Below, in pieces: positions 11,638 to 22,759 of a DNA stretch of 64,000 bases. The notes under the pieces are model-generated. The model ran no database searches. It had not been told where the DNA came from and was given only the letters and a program-made list of their open reading frames with translations. Position numbers and translations under genes: made by a program. The first letter of the stretch is position 1, and each line of letters begins with the position of its first letter. Source of the stretch: Halichondria panicea (lineage: Eukaryota; Porifera; Demospongiae; Suberitida; Halichondriidae); the NCBI RefSeq assembly GCF_963675165.1, contig NC_087389.1:5120120-5184119 (forward strand). Reading direction: 5' to 3'.

Positions 11638-12322
11638 TAGACTCGCAAGCCACTCCCTTTTCTCTGATTGGACGGGGGCGGGAGAAAAGGGACTGGTGAC
11701 TCTGGGACACATTTTGTGTCTCTACCAGAATTTGGGTAGAGATTATTCATTGATTTTTCCACGTGATCCAAAAATTGCGTGAGGTTAAGTAGAATTGCGT
11801 AGCCTGCAAAAGTGATCGCGGGCTTCTTAGCTACAGTTTAAGAATGGATGCTAGTGCTAGAAAAGAGAAGATGATGGAGTAATAACATCATCAGGCATTC
11901 AGCTAGGATATAGTCATCTAAGACACCAGCAGAGATTAGCTTGTTTTAGTTTTACGTGATGAGAACTGGCAGCCGAAAGTTATTGGTTGCCTAAAGCTTT
12001 TAATAACCTGTACAATACAAGACAGATAATGGCAGACGGCAGCAGTTGAATTGAGAGTAGTCAGACTTGTACAAGCTGTCTTAAATCGCTGCCACTCCTC
12101 GGTTCAAAGAAGGACTGCCAAGATTTCTACGTTCATCAGCTGTTCCATGCTAATCCACAAGTTATGGCACAACAGACACTGGTACAAGGATCTATTAAAT
12201 CAAAAGGCTGGCTAAATAGATCTGTATACTTGTCTTCTGTGTGTCTTTAGCTTTTGACACATCAGAATAAATTGGATAATTTGCACGTGACATTAATATT
12301 TAATAGCATTCCTGATTTACAC

Positions 12323-13438
12323 TAGCCTCGATCCCAGGCCGAGTTTTCGCTTTTATAACGGTTAGGCGAACAACTGGGCCTGGTACTAGTTGTCTGCGCA
12401 TGCGTCAGTCGTTCGTCAGATTCTGACGAATGGATATTCTCGTTCACTTTCGTGACATTTATATTCGTGTACTATCGTGTACTAGAAGTCAGTTCCCGTT
12501 TTATCATTATTGGAATCGATTGGAATGGCTCTTAGCTGAAGCTTCTCTCTTCTCTGAAGCTTATTCTGAAGACTGAACAACAAGGGAAGAGGTATAAAGC
12601 TTTGTCAAGCTTGTTAAGGTCAGATATTTTTGTGTGGGCCCTATGGCTATGCTATCAAGTTTTGTTCATGTTTGGCAAGATCTACCGGTAGGTAGACTAT
12701 AGTTTCATCATTAATATGGTGGATCAAGTGAAGAGTGTGAGCTAGAGAACTTGGTGCTGCCATCATCAGCTCGTCGACAATGACACTATAACACGAGAAA
12801 TTTAATATGTATAGATCTACACGTATTTAGAATGTCTACTTCTCTGTACAGGAGCAATGGCTAATATCCAGCTATCCCAACAGTGCTCCTCTTGGCTATA
12901 CTAACGGACGAGACTGGACAGTTTGAGGTAAGGGTTTAACCGTCTTTGGTTTCTTTTAATATTGTCCTATACTCACAGGACTGGAGTATGACCTGCTCAT
13001 TCGAGCGTTGCTGGGTAGCTCAGAGACATCAAGAGAATCTACGTTTTCTCAAGCAAAATTTAACTGAGTTACGAGTTGGGGCCTAGAATCAGAGAAGTCC
13101 AGCAGCCTGCTAAATCTTTTTGAAACGTAATTTGAAGGCATTCAATCATCCTGAAGTTGCCCTGGGTCACTGTAATTGTGCTGCAGCACAACTGGCAACT
13201 CCCCAGGCCTTTGTGAAGCAGCTCCCTATGTGCATCTTTTGTGTACTCCCTATGTGCATCTTTTGTGTACTCACTCTGTGCATTTTCTGTGTACAAATTT
13301 CGATTATTGATTTATTAAATATTTTTGCCGACCACAAATATACAATGAAAATTTGACGCATGCGCAGACAACTAGTACCAGGCCCAGTTGTTCGCCTAAC
13401 CGTTATAAAAGCGAAAACTCGGCCTGGGATCGAGGCTA
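12323..13438. mobile_element. Inner MULE-like transposon with 84-bp perfect TIRs, possibly carrying a gene fragment
   Basis: The first 84 bases (12323-12406, starting TAGCCTCGATCCCAGGCCGA) are repeated exactly, inverted, at 13355-13438. The 9-bp duplication GATTTACAC flanks it (12314-12322, 13439-13447). It lies wholly within the outer element, so it inserted later. The interior (about 12850-13065) has a GTAAGG donor and a CTCACAG acceptor around stretches resembling the ankyrin-like exon at 29.8-30.2 kb, suggesting a captured host fragment. No transposase frame is present. Confidence 0.88.
13229..13297. repeat. Short tandem repeat, about 24-bp unit, three copies
   Basis: Three successive copies of a TATGTGCATCTTTTGTGTAC-type unit, the last one diverged, lie inside the inner transposon. 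Small open frames here on both strands result from the repetition. Confidence 0.8.
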
Positions 13439-13533
13439 GATTTACACAGCTGTAGCCCAGAGTCACCAGTCCCTTTTCTCCCGCCCCCGTCCAATCAGAG
13501 AAAAGGGAGTGGCTTGCGAATCTAAACACACCG

Positions 13534-13740
13534 TACGTAGTGACCTCTCTCCACTATCTGTGCCTCCACTATATATCTATATAGTACACAGATACATCTG
13601 ATCAGTTTTGTTGCATTTATTGTTATGCTGAACTGCTTCTAATCTACAAGGTACAAAGCCAATTTATGCAGAAATGTATGCATGATTTTAGGTATTATTC
13701 ACCTGACCCAATACAAAATTGGGGAGGGCATGGTCAGACT
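13534..13740. repeat. Copy of the duplicated upstream flank (gene B copy)
   Basis: A block with GTGACCTC..CTCCACTATCTGTGCCTCCACTATA, then ACAGATACATCTGATC, TTTTGTTGCATTTATTG and AAGCCAATTTATGCAGAAAT. The same order of words occurs upstream of C (about 27.49-27.63 kb) and D (38.81-38.94 kb) and behind the E and F ghosts (50.03, 58.04 kb). It marks the outer edge of the A-D-type duplication unit. Confidence 0.75.
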
Positions 13741-13779
13741 ATGGTATTAATATTATGTTATTATTGGCCATGGTGTCTG

Positions 13780-13915
13780 TTATTTTGTAAAATTATGTGC
13801 ATTTGAGAACCTAATGTAAACCATGCAGTAGCACAAATCAATGCCATGATGCAGTGCCTGGCCAGTATTGTTTGTGAAAAGAGTGCTGAAAAGAGTGCTC
13901 TCAATTGCCAGGCAG
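13780..13915 (-). pseudogene. Small fragment of a G-type beta-helix gene
   Basis: Read on the minus strand, a short stretch encodes TLFTNNTGQALHHG, matching NNTGQALHVD in the ectodomain of pseudogene G (18.13 kb). Nothing on either side continues the gene. It is a relic of a few tens of codons. Confidence 0.5.
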
Positions 13916-14486
13916 TAAATACCACGAAAGGGCGGGCAACGCAAAAGGGGATGTGCATGCACTCAAATGGGAATATGGCAAGCTGTGCTCTTTGAGCATG
14001 CATCGTCGACCATAATGAATTTTCGCTCTTCATACAGATTACTAACACATGGACGAGGTGCTTTTCCACTACTTAAATCCGAAAGTAGCAGTCCTGATGA
14101 TGGCACCAGTAAGATAACCGCTGATCGGATAATTATTTTGGGCCCAATTAATAAGTTCCTGAACCATACAGGAGGGCACTGCTTCGTTAACAGGGAATTT
14201 CCCAGCAGTTAGTGGGCTCCTGACCTATGGTGTTTGATAGCTGTTACTCACGTACGTATTATAACCACACATAAAACACCCATTCACATTAAATACTTGT
14301 AATTGACCTCTAATGCAAGCTGCTATGTTGACTTTGATAGTTTGATATTCAGTGCAAAGGACACAATTATAGTACTATATAATTATTGTCTATATAGTCT
14401 ATCTCTCTAAAATAGCACAAAATATTAATTGCAAACAGCTTGTTATAGGAAGAGTATACTTATTAGCTATACATTATAAGACAGTT
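13916..14486. other. Spacer downstream of pseudogene G
   Basis: A+T-rich sequence without a supported gene; the open frame at 13967-14212 has no recognisable features. Part of the left side may be further decayed G-type sequence. Confidence 0.4.
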
Positions 14487-17400
14487 CTAGATGCCAAATT
14501 CTGCGTGTGTAACACATGGGTTGACTGCAGGCGGAGCGTCTGGTTTTCTGTAGTCCTCTGCAGTGAGGGGGGATAGTACGTCCAGGGCAGGTTCTCTCAG
14601 GATAGGAGAGTTGTAACGATCAGGGTCCGCTTCTTTCATGGCTACATCAGTTTTGCCCACAATGGTTGCCAATGGACGCATTGTCATGGAATTGTTAGCT
14701 CGTCGGAGTCTCATGTCTGCAACACCACCAGCTACTAAACTCTTTAAAGGTGTCCTTCATCTTCAACCATTAATTTTATCATTCTTCTTGAGTACGAATT
14801 GGTAAAAATGATAGCAGAGTGTTATCACAAATAGAGTGAATGATATAGTCATAGAAGTATTGGCTAGTGCTGACTGATTGCTCTTGGTATCTTTGACATA
14901 GGAAGTGCCAAATGCTAGAATAGCAAGATTGAATAGATAGAGAGTTTCGAGGGAATCGTGGAGCGTATCTTTATACAAGCCATTATTCAGTAGTTTCCAG
15001 ACAATCAGTCCAACTGAAAGTATCCCAGATGATAGCACAGGGAGAGAATTACCTGGTGCCAAGGCAGCTACAAGATTATGAACAATTAGAACAAAGAGGA
15101 GCAGTCCCACCCAATAGCGATGCTTGGGTTTGAATGGAGCATGGTATGCATCCATGAAGCCAGTGTAGTATGAGTTCTTGGTCCATTTCATAACCTTGGA
15201 ACAGTATGGAAACCATTGTCCAAAGAAGAGCAGTACAGTGAATAATCCACCAGCAATGAGAATTATGACAGCAGCAAAAAAGTGTGGAATGTGATTAAGA
15301 GTAAAGTATGGCACATTGCCGTCGTGCAACCAAACAATCTTGGTTGAACCGTCAGGATAATCCAAGACTCTGTATTGCAGTGCAGCACTGATAAACCGTA
15401 AGAATTTAGAGTAAGAGAGTAGGACAAGTGTGCCTAGGGCAGCAACTGGGTTCCTGTTGGAGAGGAGCTTTGCAAATGAGTCAAAGTACTTGCTCAAAAT
15501 GATTATTAAGAACATTAGAAGAAACAAGTAAGCAGGAAAGACAAGTTGAAGAAGTACTTTTGCTTGAGAGTTCATTCCATCATAAAAGCATGTCTCGATT
15601 CCCAAGTCAAGACTCACCCATGATACAAAAACTGTTAAAAAGTTGTTTAAACTAGAGGAAAAAATCGTCCTATTAGCAGCTACTATGTTGGCATAAAAAA
15701 TGAGCCCATGAATATGTCTAGTTGCTGTAGTGAAGTTGAGCACAAGAATAAAAATTACTAGCAATATGCCTGCCAGCGCAAATGGTATTAGTAGAAGAAG
15801 GTAACATTAGGGCATTGTTCACATCGTGACGTAGCCGGCACAAGACTGAGTCCTGATTCACATTTTCCACACAAAACACCGCTTCGATTGTAGGCACACT
15901 GTTTGTCAACATTGCTTAGACTGATGATGATCGGTTTTTCTACACAATAGTTAAATACACAGTTACTAACAACATATATACCCTGTTTCGTTGGTAGTAT
16001 TTATGAATTCCATCCATACATTGTTATTACTTTCCAGCTTAATGGTCCTATTTTCCTCAGAACAGTTTGTTATCTGATATTCTTGTTGTAGGACTGGATC
16101 ACAGTCACACCTGCACTCAGTATCGGACTGAATTGGTGTGAGTCCAATAGGGCATGTGCAGGGTAGAAAAAAAATATTGATGAGTTGTTTGGAAATTCCC
16201 AAATTGATGCATGGACCTTCGGCATAGAGTTCCACTTGAACGGAGCTGTCTTGTGAGAATACATTGTACTCTAATTCTGTGCACTGATTGCCAACTTCCT
16301 GTTCTGCCTGTCCTTCTTTGAGACGACCAACTCCACTCTCACTGACAACAGAACTGCGAATTGTGGCACTGATTGGATTTCTAACTTGGTCAACAGCCAT
16401 AACATTGACTTTAAACATGTGTCCCTTTCTTGTAAAAACATAGTCACTTTGTGAATAGTTGCAAAAAATTACTTGAACAGGCCTAGAGGAGATTGATAAT
16501 TTGGTGGAAGAGTTTATGGTGTTACTTACGTAGTCTAATCCATTTGAAGAAATGTCATATTCAACACTTTGACTTGCTGTACACCTGTCCAACAGACCTC
16601 CGTAGATGTCTGCTCCTGACTGAGTAGCTGTGTTGTTAGCCATGAATGTGTTAAAATGATTTATATCTTTGCTGGACACACTATGCAATTTAATAGTTTC
16701 AATAAAGCATTCATCAAAAATGGTTTGAGTAGCACCAATTACTGCTGCCCCTCCTCCACACGCGCTCCTTTCTGTCTTATCTTCCACAAATATCCCCCCT
16801 CCGTACTGAGCCAAATTGTTGTTAATCATTAACTTGGAAAGATATGCCTCAACAAGTAACCATTCATAAATGAGTTTTAATATATAACTTTGCTGTAGAT
16901 ACACTCCACCTCCATTAGCAGTTGCTGTGTTTGAGTCAATGTTGACATAATTATTATGATTGAACAATTTCAATGTTTGTAACCGCTGCATAAATACCTC
17001 CACCATTATTCTCAGCAAAGTTTCAACAATTTCACTTTGTGTACTTGGATACGCTACAGAGGAAGTTTTAATTTCTACTTTGCTTGAAAAAGCAAAAATG
17101 CCTCCACCATCCTGTGCTCTATTGTGACAGATCTTTATAGGCTTTTTTAAAAAGAGTTGACTATCTTTCAGAAATATCCCTCCTCCAAAGGTAGCTGTGT
17201 TGTTGGTGATAATCACTCCTTCTTTGTTGATATTAATGTCGCTCCGTTCAGCACTGATAGCTCCTCCCAGCACACCATGATTGTTACTGAGTGTTGTGGG
17301 TCCATTAAAGTGGACTCGACTGGAGAAACTATAGATGGGGCCATTGTTATTCATTATAATATTCGTTCCAGTGAATGTCATCTTTGACTGCAAAATGGTG

Positions 17401-18678
17401 AGTGCTCCACCACTAGCATAGTTGTTTGTCAGAATACTGTCAGAGACGAACACCGATCACTACCTAAGTCAACATTAATCGCTCCACCACTCTTGTTCGC
17501 TCTGTTGTTTGTCAGCGTGCTGTTGGAGAGGAATAAAAATACAAACATGACACTAATCGCTCCACCCCTCCTGTTTGCTCTGTTGTTTGTCAGTTTACTG
17601 TCGGAGATGGACACATTAGAATTACCTATTAAGCTGACGGAAACGTTAACAACAAGAATCGCTCCACCATAGTAGTCAGCTTTATTGTTTGCCAGCTCAC
17701 TTTTGGAGATGGACACACTACCTATCAGAGCTAGGCCCAACATAAATCGCTCCACCAAAATTAGCTTTATTGTATGTCAGCTCACTGTTGGAGATGGACA
17801 CACTACCTATCAGAGAGTTAACATAAATCACTCCACCAAAATTAGCTTTATTGTTTGTCAGCTCACTGTTGGAGATGGACACACTACCTATCACTGAGTA
17901 AACAAAAATCGCTCCACCATGCAGAAAGGCTTTGTTATTTGTGAAGTTACACCAAGTAATCACTACAGTACCAGCTACCACTTCTACTGCTCCTCCGTTC
18001 ACAGCACTGTTATAGTTGAACTCCGTGTTGCTAATCAGTGCGTTGTTTGATTGAATGTCAACTGCTCCTCCATCATTTCTAGTGAACTTGCTATTTGCTA
18101 TGTAGACATCATCAGCATCAACGTGAAGTGCCTGACCAGTATTGTTCATGAAGAGAGTGCTGTCAATCGTTACAGTTTGAGTATTATCAATGTTTAATAT
18201 GTGGGGTTCCAGAAATTTGAAGTCCGAAAAGTAGCAGTATTTGATGTATACATCATTGGCATCATCAATGATTAAACTTTGATAAAAGTTTTGAGGTCCA
18301 ACATTTATTCCAACAAAACTCAAGCGTTCAATACTCAATTCAGTAATACTAACAAAACGTATGACACCATTGCTATTGAATCCGACTACAGTTGTACTTG
18401 TATTCAGGCCAGTGATTTGCACATATGAGAAGTTGAAAATCAATAACTGCTCAGTTAACACATGATCTCCAGGTAGAAAGCTCAAGGTGAGATTGTCTCC
18501 ACCAGATAACAGGTCTGTTTTAACAAGCTGCTCGAGTGTGAAACAAGTTCCATTTCGATAGTCACTACACAAGTCAGTTGAATTCACCGACACAATGTGA
18601 TAGCGCTCACTCCTGGTAACAGTATAGCTAGTGACAGGAGCAGTACTAACCAGTTGAGAATATTTTTGGACAGCATAT
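14487..18678 (-). pseudogene. Pseudogene G: smaller beta-helix multi-span membrane protein, multiply disrupted
   Basis: The locus starts just after a TTCACCTCAG acceptor with ATG at 18676 and a classic leader (MLSKNILNWLVLLLSLAILL, cleavage likely after VSA). The ectodomain has clear repeats (ISNSELTNNKANFGGAIYV and variants, six or more). Then come the Cys-rich module (QCAYNRSGVLCGKC, CEQC), membrane spans with HIHGLIFYANIV, LLSYSKFLRF and DAYHAPFKPKHRYWVG, and a basic tail. The reading frame changes near 18600, 17730, 17445, 15975 and 15800, and two in-frame TGA codons (14763-14765, 14757-14759) separate the last span from the still-open tail, which ends EFGI at 14487. Between breaks the frames are long and conserved, so inactivation is recent or the assembly is poor here. 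It belongs to the same superfamily as A-F, but to a smaller subfamily shared with H. Confidence 0.75.
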
Positions 18679-18997
18679 CTGAGGTGAATAATTATTATAG
18701 TTACTACTAGATTGATGTTATGCTTATAATACTGCTAAGGAAAAGTGATGACCTCAGAGAAACTACAATGAAAGTCTGCGCCTATGCTGCTCCCAAATAA
18801 CTTTATAGACGCTAGCTGCAGTCATGTAGATCTATACGTTGCATGCTAGCATAGATATGGAGTGCTCAATAATATCAACTCATTTGCTGAATTGATGTCG
18901 CAATCTTTTCTTCTGATAATTCACTGCTTTTGCTATTCAATGCTCTTAATAATTGTGTTGAAACATGCAGTATCCCACACTTGCATGATTTGAGTTA
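18679..18997. other. Upstream region of pseudogene G
   Basis: Probable upstream intron or 5' flank of G. An acceptor-like TTCACCTCAG (18688-18679) implies an upstream untranslated exon, but I cannot place its donor with confidence. Nothing else is recognisable. Confidence 0.35.
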
Positions 18998-19290
18998 ACT
19001 GTTTTAGGTAGTTGCATTGTGTGTCAGTGACATGTGAGAGGATTGCTTTAGGTATATGTCAGTGACATGTGAGGGGACTGCTTTAGGTAGTGGCATTGTG
19101 TGTCAGTAGTGACATGTGAGAGGACTGTTTTAGGTAGTGGCATTGTGTGTCAGTAGTGACATGTGAGAGGACTGTTTTAGGTAGTGGCATTGTGTGTCAG
19201 TAGTGACATGTGAGAGGACTGTTTTAGGTAGTGGCATTGTGTGTCAGTAGTGACATGTGAGGGGACTGTTTTAGGTAGTGCATGGCGTTA
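18998..19290. repeat. 47-bp minisatellite, about six units
   Basis: Tandem units containing TTTTAGGTAGTGGCATTGTG followed by GACATGTGAGAGGACTG. The middle units (from about 19127) are almost identical at 47 bp; the outer ones have deletions and substitutions. There are no spacers between units, so it is not a CRISPR. Confidence 0.9.
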
Positions 19291-20270
19291 TGTGTATGCC
19301 ATGTGAGAGGACCTTATACTATATAGATCTATAATTTATATTATGTAGTTCTTTGACTATCTACAGTTAGACACTGCATGCTTTGGAGTTGTCTATGCAT
19401 GGGATTTAGAAGCAGGCACTGATTTAGTATCCCGAGTATATAGCGAGGGTACTAAAGTGGCTGAGGCTTTTAAATCACATGGATGCTGACAGAACAGATA
19501 CTACAGTGTGCATGCGGATTGGATCGAGTTATGCTCTCGCAGGATTTCTACGCTTTTTGGTGTTTCACATTGCAAATGTTTTTGTGGTATTATAGTATAT
19601 TAGTCCCATAGTATACAGAGGCATTTTCCCCATGTACTTCCCATGTACATCTTATCTATCGAACTAAAAAACATTTGCCTATTGCAGTGTTGAGCACATG
19701 TACAGGTGTACACAGTCCATGCATCCATGCATGGTGACATCGAAGTGTGATGTGGACTGGAAGATGGAAGTTTGGAACTGTCTCATTTCATTATTTATTG
19801 TCAATTTGTACAACTAATGCTTATGACGTTGTAACGGATTGGAGTTATGCACTAGCCAAATTATACCTTTCCTGGCAATCCTATAGCATCGTTTTACATG
19901 GCAAATGTTTTTTTAGGTGATTCCCTTTTTTTTAAGGAAATGTGAAATTACCTAAGGGAATGTCAAGAAGCAGAGAAGTTCAAGAAGAGAAGACAGGACT
20001 GGAATAAACACTTATTATTATTATATATATATTCATTTTACTATCTAGTGATAAAAATTAATGACAGCCATGACATGTTTAATGCATGTGCTTCGAAGAG
20101 CAGAAGCATGGCAATCCGAGGCCTATAGCAGTAGCGTAGGAACGAGGAGGGGCTGGAGCCCCCATACATTTCTAGGCTACATGTATAGAGATGACTTATC
20201 AATAGATAGCTGCACTTTTTCTTGAAAATTGCGTAGAAACCTGTACCAGCCCAAAAATACATGTAAATTG
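19291..20270. other. Repeat-derived spacer
   Basis: Contains several diverged copies of an interspersed repeat with the words GTTGTAACGGATTGGAGTTATGC and CATTGCAAATGTTTTT (about 19.5, 19.83 and 20.27 kb). A segment with GTCAAGAAGCAGAGAAGTTC and GGACTGGAATAAACACTTAT (19.96-20.02 kb) recurs at 21.87-21.94 kb. No gene is seen. Confidence 0.5.
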
Positions 20271-20305
20271 TGAATGACGTTGTAACGGATGAGTTATGCT
20301 CTCGT
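20271..20305 (+). repeat. Left arm of an inverted repeat flanking relic P
   Basis: The words TGAATGACGTTGTAACGGAT and GAGTTATGCTCTCG recur inverted at 21673-21708. Confidence 0.7.
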
Positions 20306-20619
20306 CTTGTTTCCACGCTTTTTGGTGTTTCCCCTGGCCAATCCTAGCAATTTTTCACATTACAAATGTTTTTCTAGTCGGATATGTGCAGACAGCCCAC
20401 TCTGCAGCTGGTCTCTTAGACATAATTATAGCAATTAATAATCATAAACATACAGCGTTGATGACCACAGGCATAGCTATAATTATTATACATAACATGA
20501 ATCGTAAACACAATTTTGGTAATAACAAAGATAATAGTGCCCGGGTGGGCAGCATAATAGATCTAGCTTAGCCTAGTGAGTATAATTATAGCTACATAAT
20601 TACTAGTAGATCATCATGT

Positions 20620-21560
20620 TCTGATATGTTAATGACATTATCTGTTACTTGCACATCCGATGATTTTGAGCTTCCAGTGCCAGTGCTGGGTCGACCACTT
20701 TCGCCAGTTGCAATCCCAGATGAAACCATAACACTATAGTTCCATACACATCAGCAATACTTCACAACAATATCGGTAACGACTACAGTACTGGTAACCT
20801 TTTTCAGAGGATTTGGTTTGTTTCTGGACCTGCTCGTCTCTTTCGCTCTATTGAACATGTCATTATCTGTCAATCCATTGTTCATTATTTTACAAAGATG
20901 ATAAAAACTGAAATTGCCAACACACCATATGGCCAAATGTATTGCAGCTCCTCAAAATGATACTGTCCAGCGTAGTAGACTAGATAGGCACCAGGCACAC
21001 CAAATACACTAGTCGTAGAGAGTTTGTCTATTATTCCACATTTGTCGTCCCCTGGTTTACAATAGTTGAACTCCACAGCGAACTCTCCACCTCCAGACTC
21101 GTTTTTATTGATCCTGTTGTTATCAAAATGTGAGTAGCCGATGTAATTCTCACCAGCCACACTGTATACATGACCACACCCACTGCCTCGGTACTGTTAG
21201 AGACAACACTCATGCAAGACATATTAACATTGCGGCAATTGTAAAAGTACAAGCCAACTCGAATCAAAATCAATTGCAAAGTCTTTGATGTAAAATGTGA
21301 GCTATATAGTGCTTGGTCTCCATGCTCCACAATAAAGAAAGCTCATGGCACTCTAGTAATGTTAATATTTGGTAGAGGTAATAAATGCCAGTCCAGCACC
21401 TTCCATGCACTCTACTATAGCGGTACCATTGTCTCCAACAAAGGCTATTTGTAAACCTTCTGTAAACAACATAATTATTAGTCGCATTATTAGCCAATTG
21501 ATGGTAGAGCTAAGATAGAAGACGGTCGAGTGTTGTTTGTCTGGAAATGATGTGAAAATG
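20620..21560 (-). pseudogene. Relic P: scrambled A-D-type gene
   Basis: From right to left on the minus strand it encodes the N-terminal ectodomain block (SFPDKQHSTVFYLSS, FVGDNGTAIVECMEGAGLAF, YFYNCRNVNMSCMS, GGGEFAVEFNYCKPGDDKCG). It then jumps directly to a piece of the span 4-5 region (GAYLVYYAGQYHFEELQYIW) and directly again to the D-type tail (NNGLTDNDMFNRAKETSRSR). Frames are broken at many points. At least two large internal deletions removed most of the ectodomain, the Cys-rich module and most membrane spans. The tail and span words match D best. Nonfunctional. Confidence 0.85.
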
Positions 21561-21672
21561 GACAAGTAACTTACAAGACACACTCGACAACATAATGGAG
21601 TGTGGTCCGTTTCTTCAGTCTGTGTGTGCGCGTTAAGACTCACAGTTAATAGCATTAGAAACAAGAAATTTG

Positions 21673-21708
21673 GCGAGTGCATAACTCCAATCCGTTACAA
21701 CGTCATTC
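21673..21708 (-). repeat. Right arm of the inverted repeat flanking relic P
   Basis: Reverse complement of the 20271-20305 arm (GCGAGTGCATAACTCCAATC, CGTTACAACGTCATTCA). The ATG of an open frame that runs into P (MHSPNFLFLMLLTVSL...) lies inside this repeat, not in family sequence. Confidence 0.7.
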
Positions 21709-22759
21709 ACATGCATGTTGTACTTTGTACTTTTTCCCCGCTCTTTGAACGACTTTGATACATGCATTTTGGGTATATTTTTGTGACATAATGACATGAT
21801 AATGTTCCCTAAATACAGTGTTGAGCACAGGCATATACACAGTCCATCCATTCGTGGAAATGTGAAATGCCTAAGGGAACGTCAAGAAGCAAGAAAAGTT
21901 CAAGAAGAGAAGACATGCAGGACTGGAATAAACACTTATTATTATCTAATAATAGATTTAATATGTATATAATTATAGTGATAAAAATTAATGACAGCCA
22001 TGAAAATATGTTTTTACTTCTGTACTGAAAAAAGAAAGGGAATCAAACTAAATGCAATGTGTAATGTTGCTAGGATTTCCAGGAAAAGCGCAAAAAAGCG
22101 AAGAAGCAAGAAATTCGGCGAGTGCATGCATAACTCCAATCCGTTACAACGCCATGAACATGTACTGTCAGTGTTGATATTACATTAGCACAATTAAAAT
22201 TTTAAGGAATTGAGACAGTGCCGGTTCCAAGCTTCCATCCAGCTTCCATCCACAACACTTCAATGTCACCACACATGGATGGACTATGCTAAACAGAGTA
22301 TTAGGGAACATTATAAACATGGTCTATGACACAAAATATTCTCAAAAACGTATGTATTTTTTGCGCTTTTCCTGACAATCCTAGCAATGTTACACATTGC
22401 AAATGTGTTTTTAGTTCGATAATATTAGGTATTAATGGCCGTAGTGAATCGAATGCAGACACAGCGGGCCCACTATGCAGCTGGTCGCTGGTCTTTATAC
22501 ATATTAATACGTGTAAGTAGATCTAAATGCACCTCATTAAACAAACCGTCCTTGGCCTCCGGGCTTCGCCCTTGTCCTCGAAGGTTTACTGCATGCCATA
22601 AATTTTTATGCATATATATAGTGGACAATAAGTATAACATACACAAAATTAATGATAATTAGGATTGGATTTAGGGAGGAAGTCAAATTAACATAATAAT
22701 AATTACATATAATTATTATTGCTATAATTATCTAATATAATTATAGCAATATCTGTTTT
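21709..22759. other. Repeat-derived spacer and 3' flank of gene C
   Basis: Second copies of the repeats seen at 19.5-20.3 kb, including another inverted GCATAACTCCAATCCGTTAC at about 22.12-22.15 kb. They are followed by a diverged form of the boundary word (CACTATGCAGCTGGTCGCTGG, broken as CACTATGCAGCTGGTC, 22470 onward) that ends the gene C duplication unit. No gene is seen. Confidence 0.5.

Larger units (their letters stand above)
11638..13524. mobile_element. Outer MULE-like DNA transposon, 9-bp target duplication
   Basis: The ends are TAGACTCGCAAGCC... and ...GGCTTGCGAATCTA. The terminal inverted repeats are about 65-70 bp, running inward through CCCTTTTCTC and GACGGGGGCGGGAGAAAAGG. AACACACCG is duplicated exactly at 11629-11637 and 13525-13533. 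Joining the flanks restores the continuous promoter flank seen in C and D, which confirms the boundaries. No transposase is visible, so it is non-autonomous. A second element of the same style sits inside it. The 9-bp duplication fits the Mutator superfamily; family membership is inferred from that alone. Confidence 0.85.

Noticed and set aside
18998-19290. CRISPR-like array
   Set aside because: The units are contiguous with no variable spacers and no cas-like genes; it is a minisatellite.
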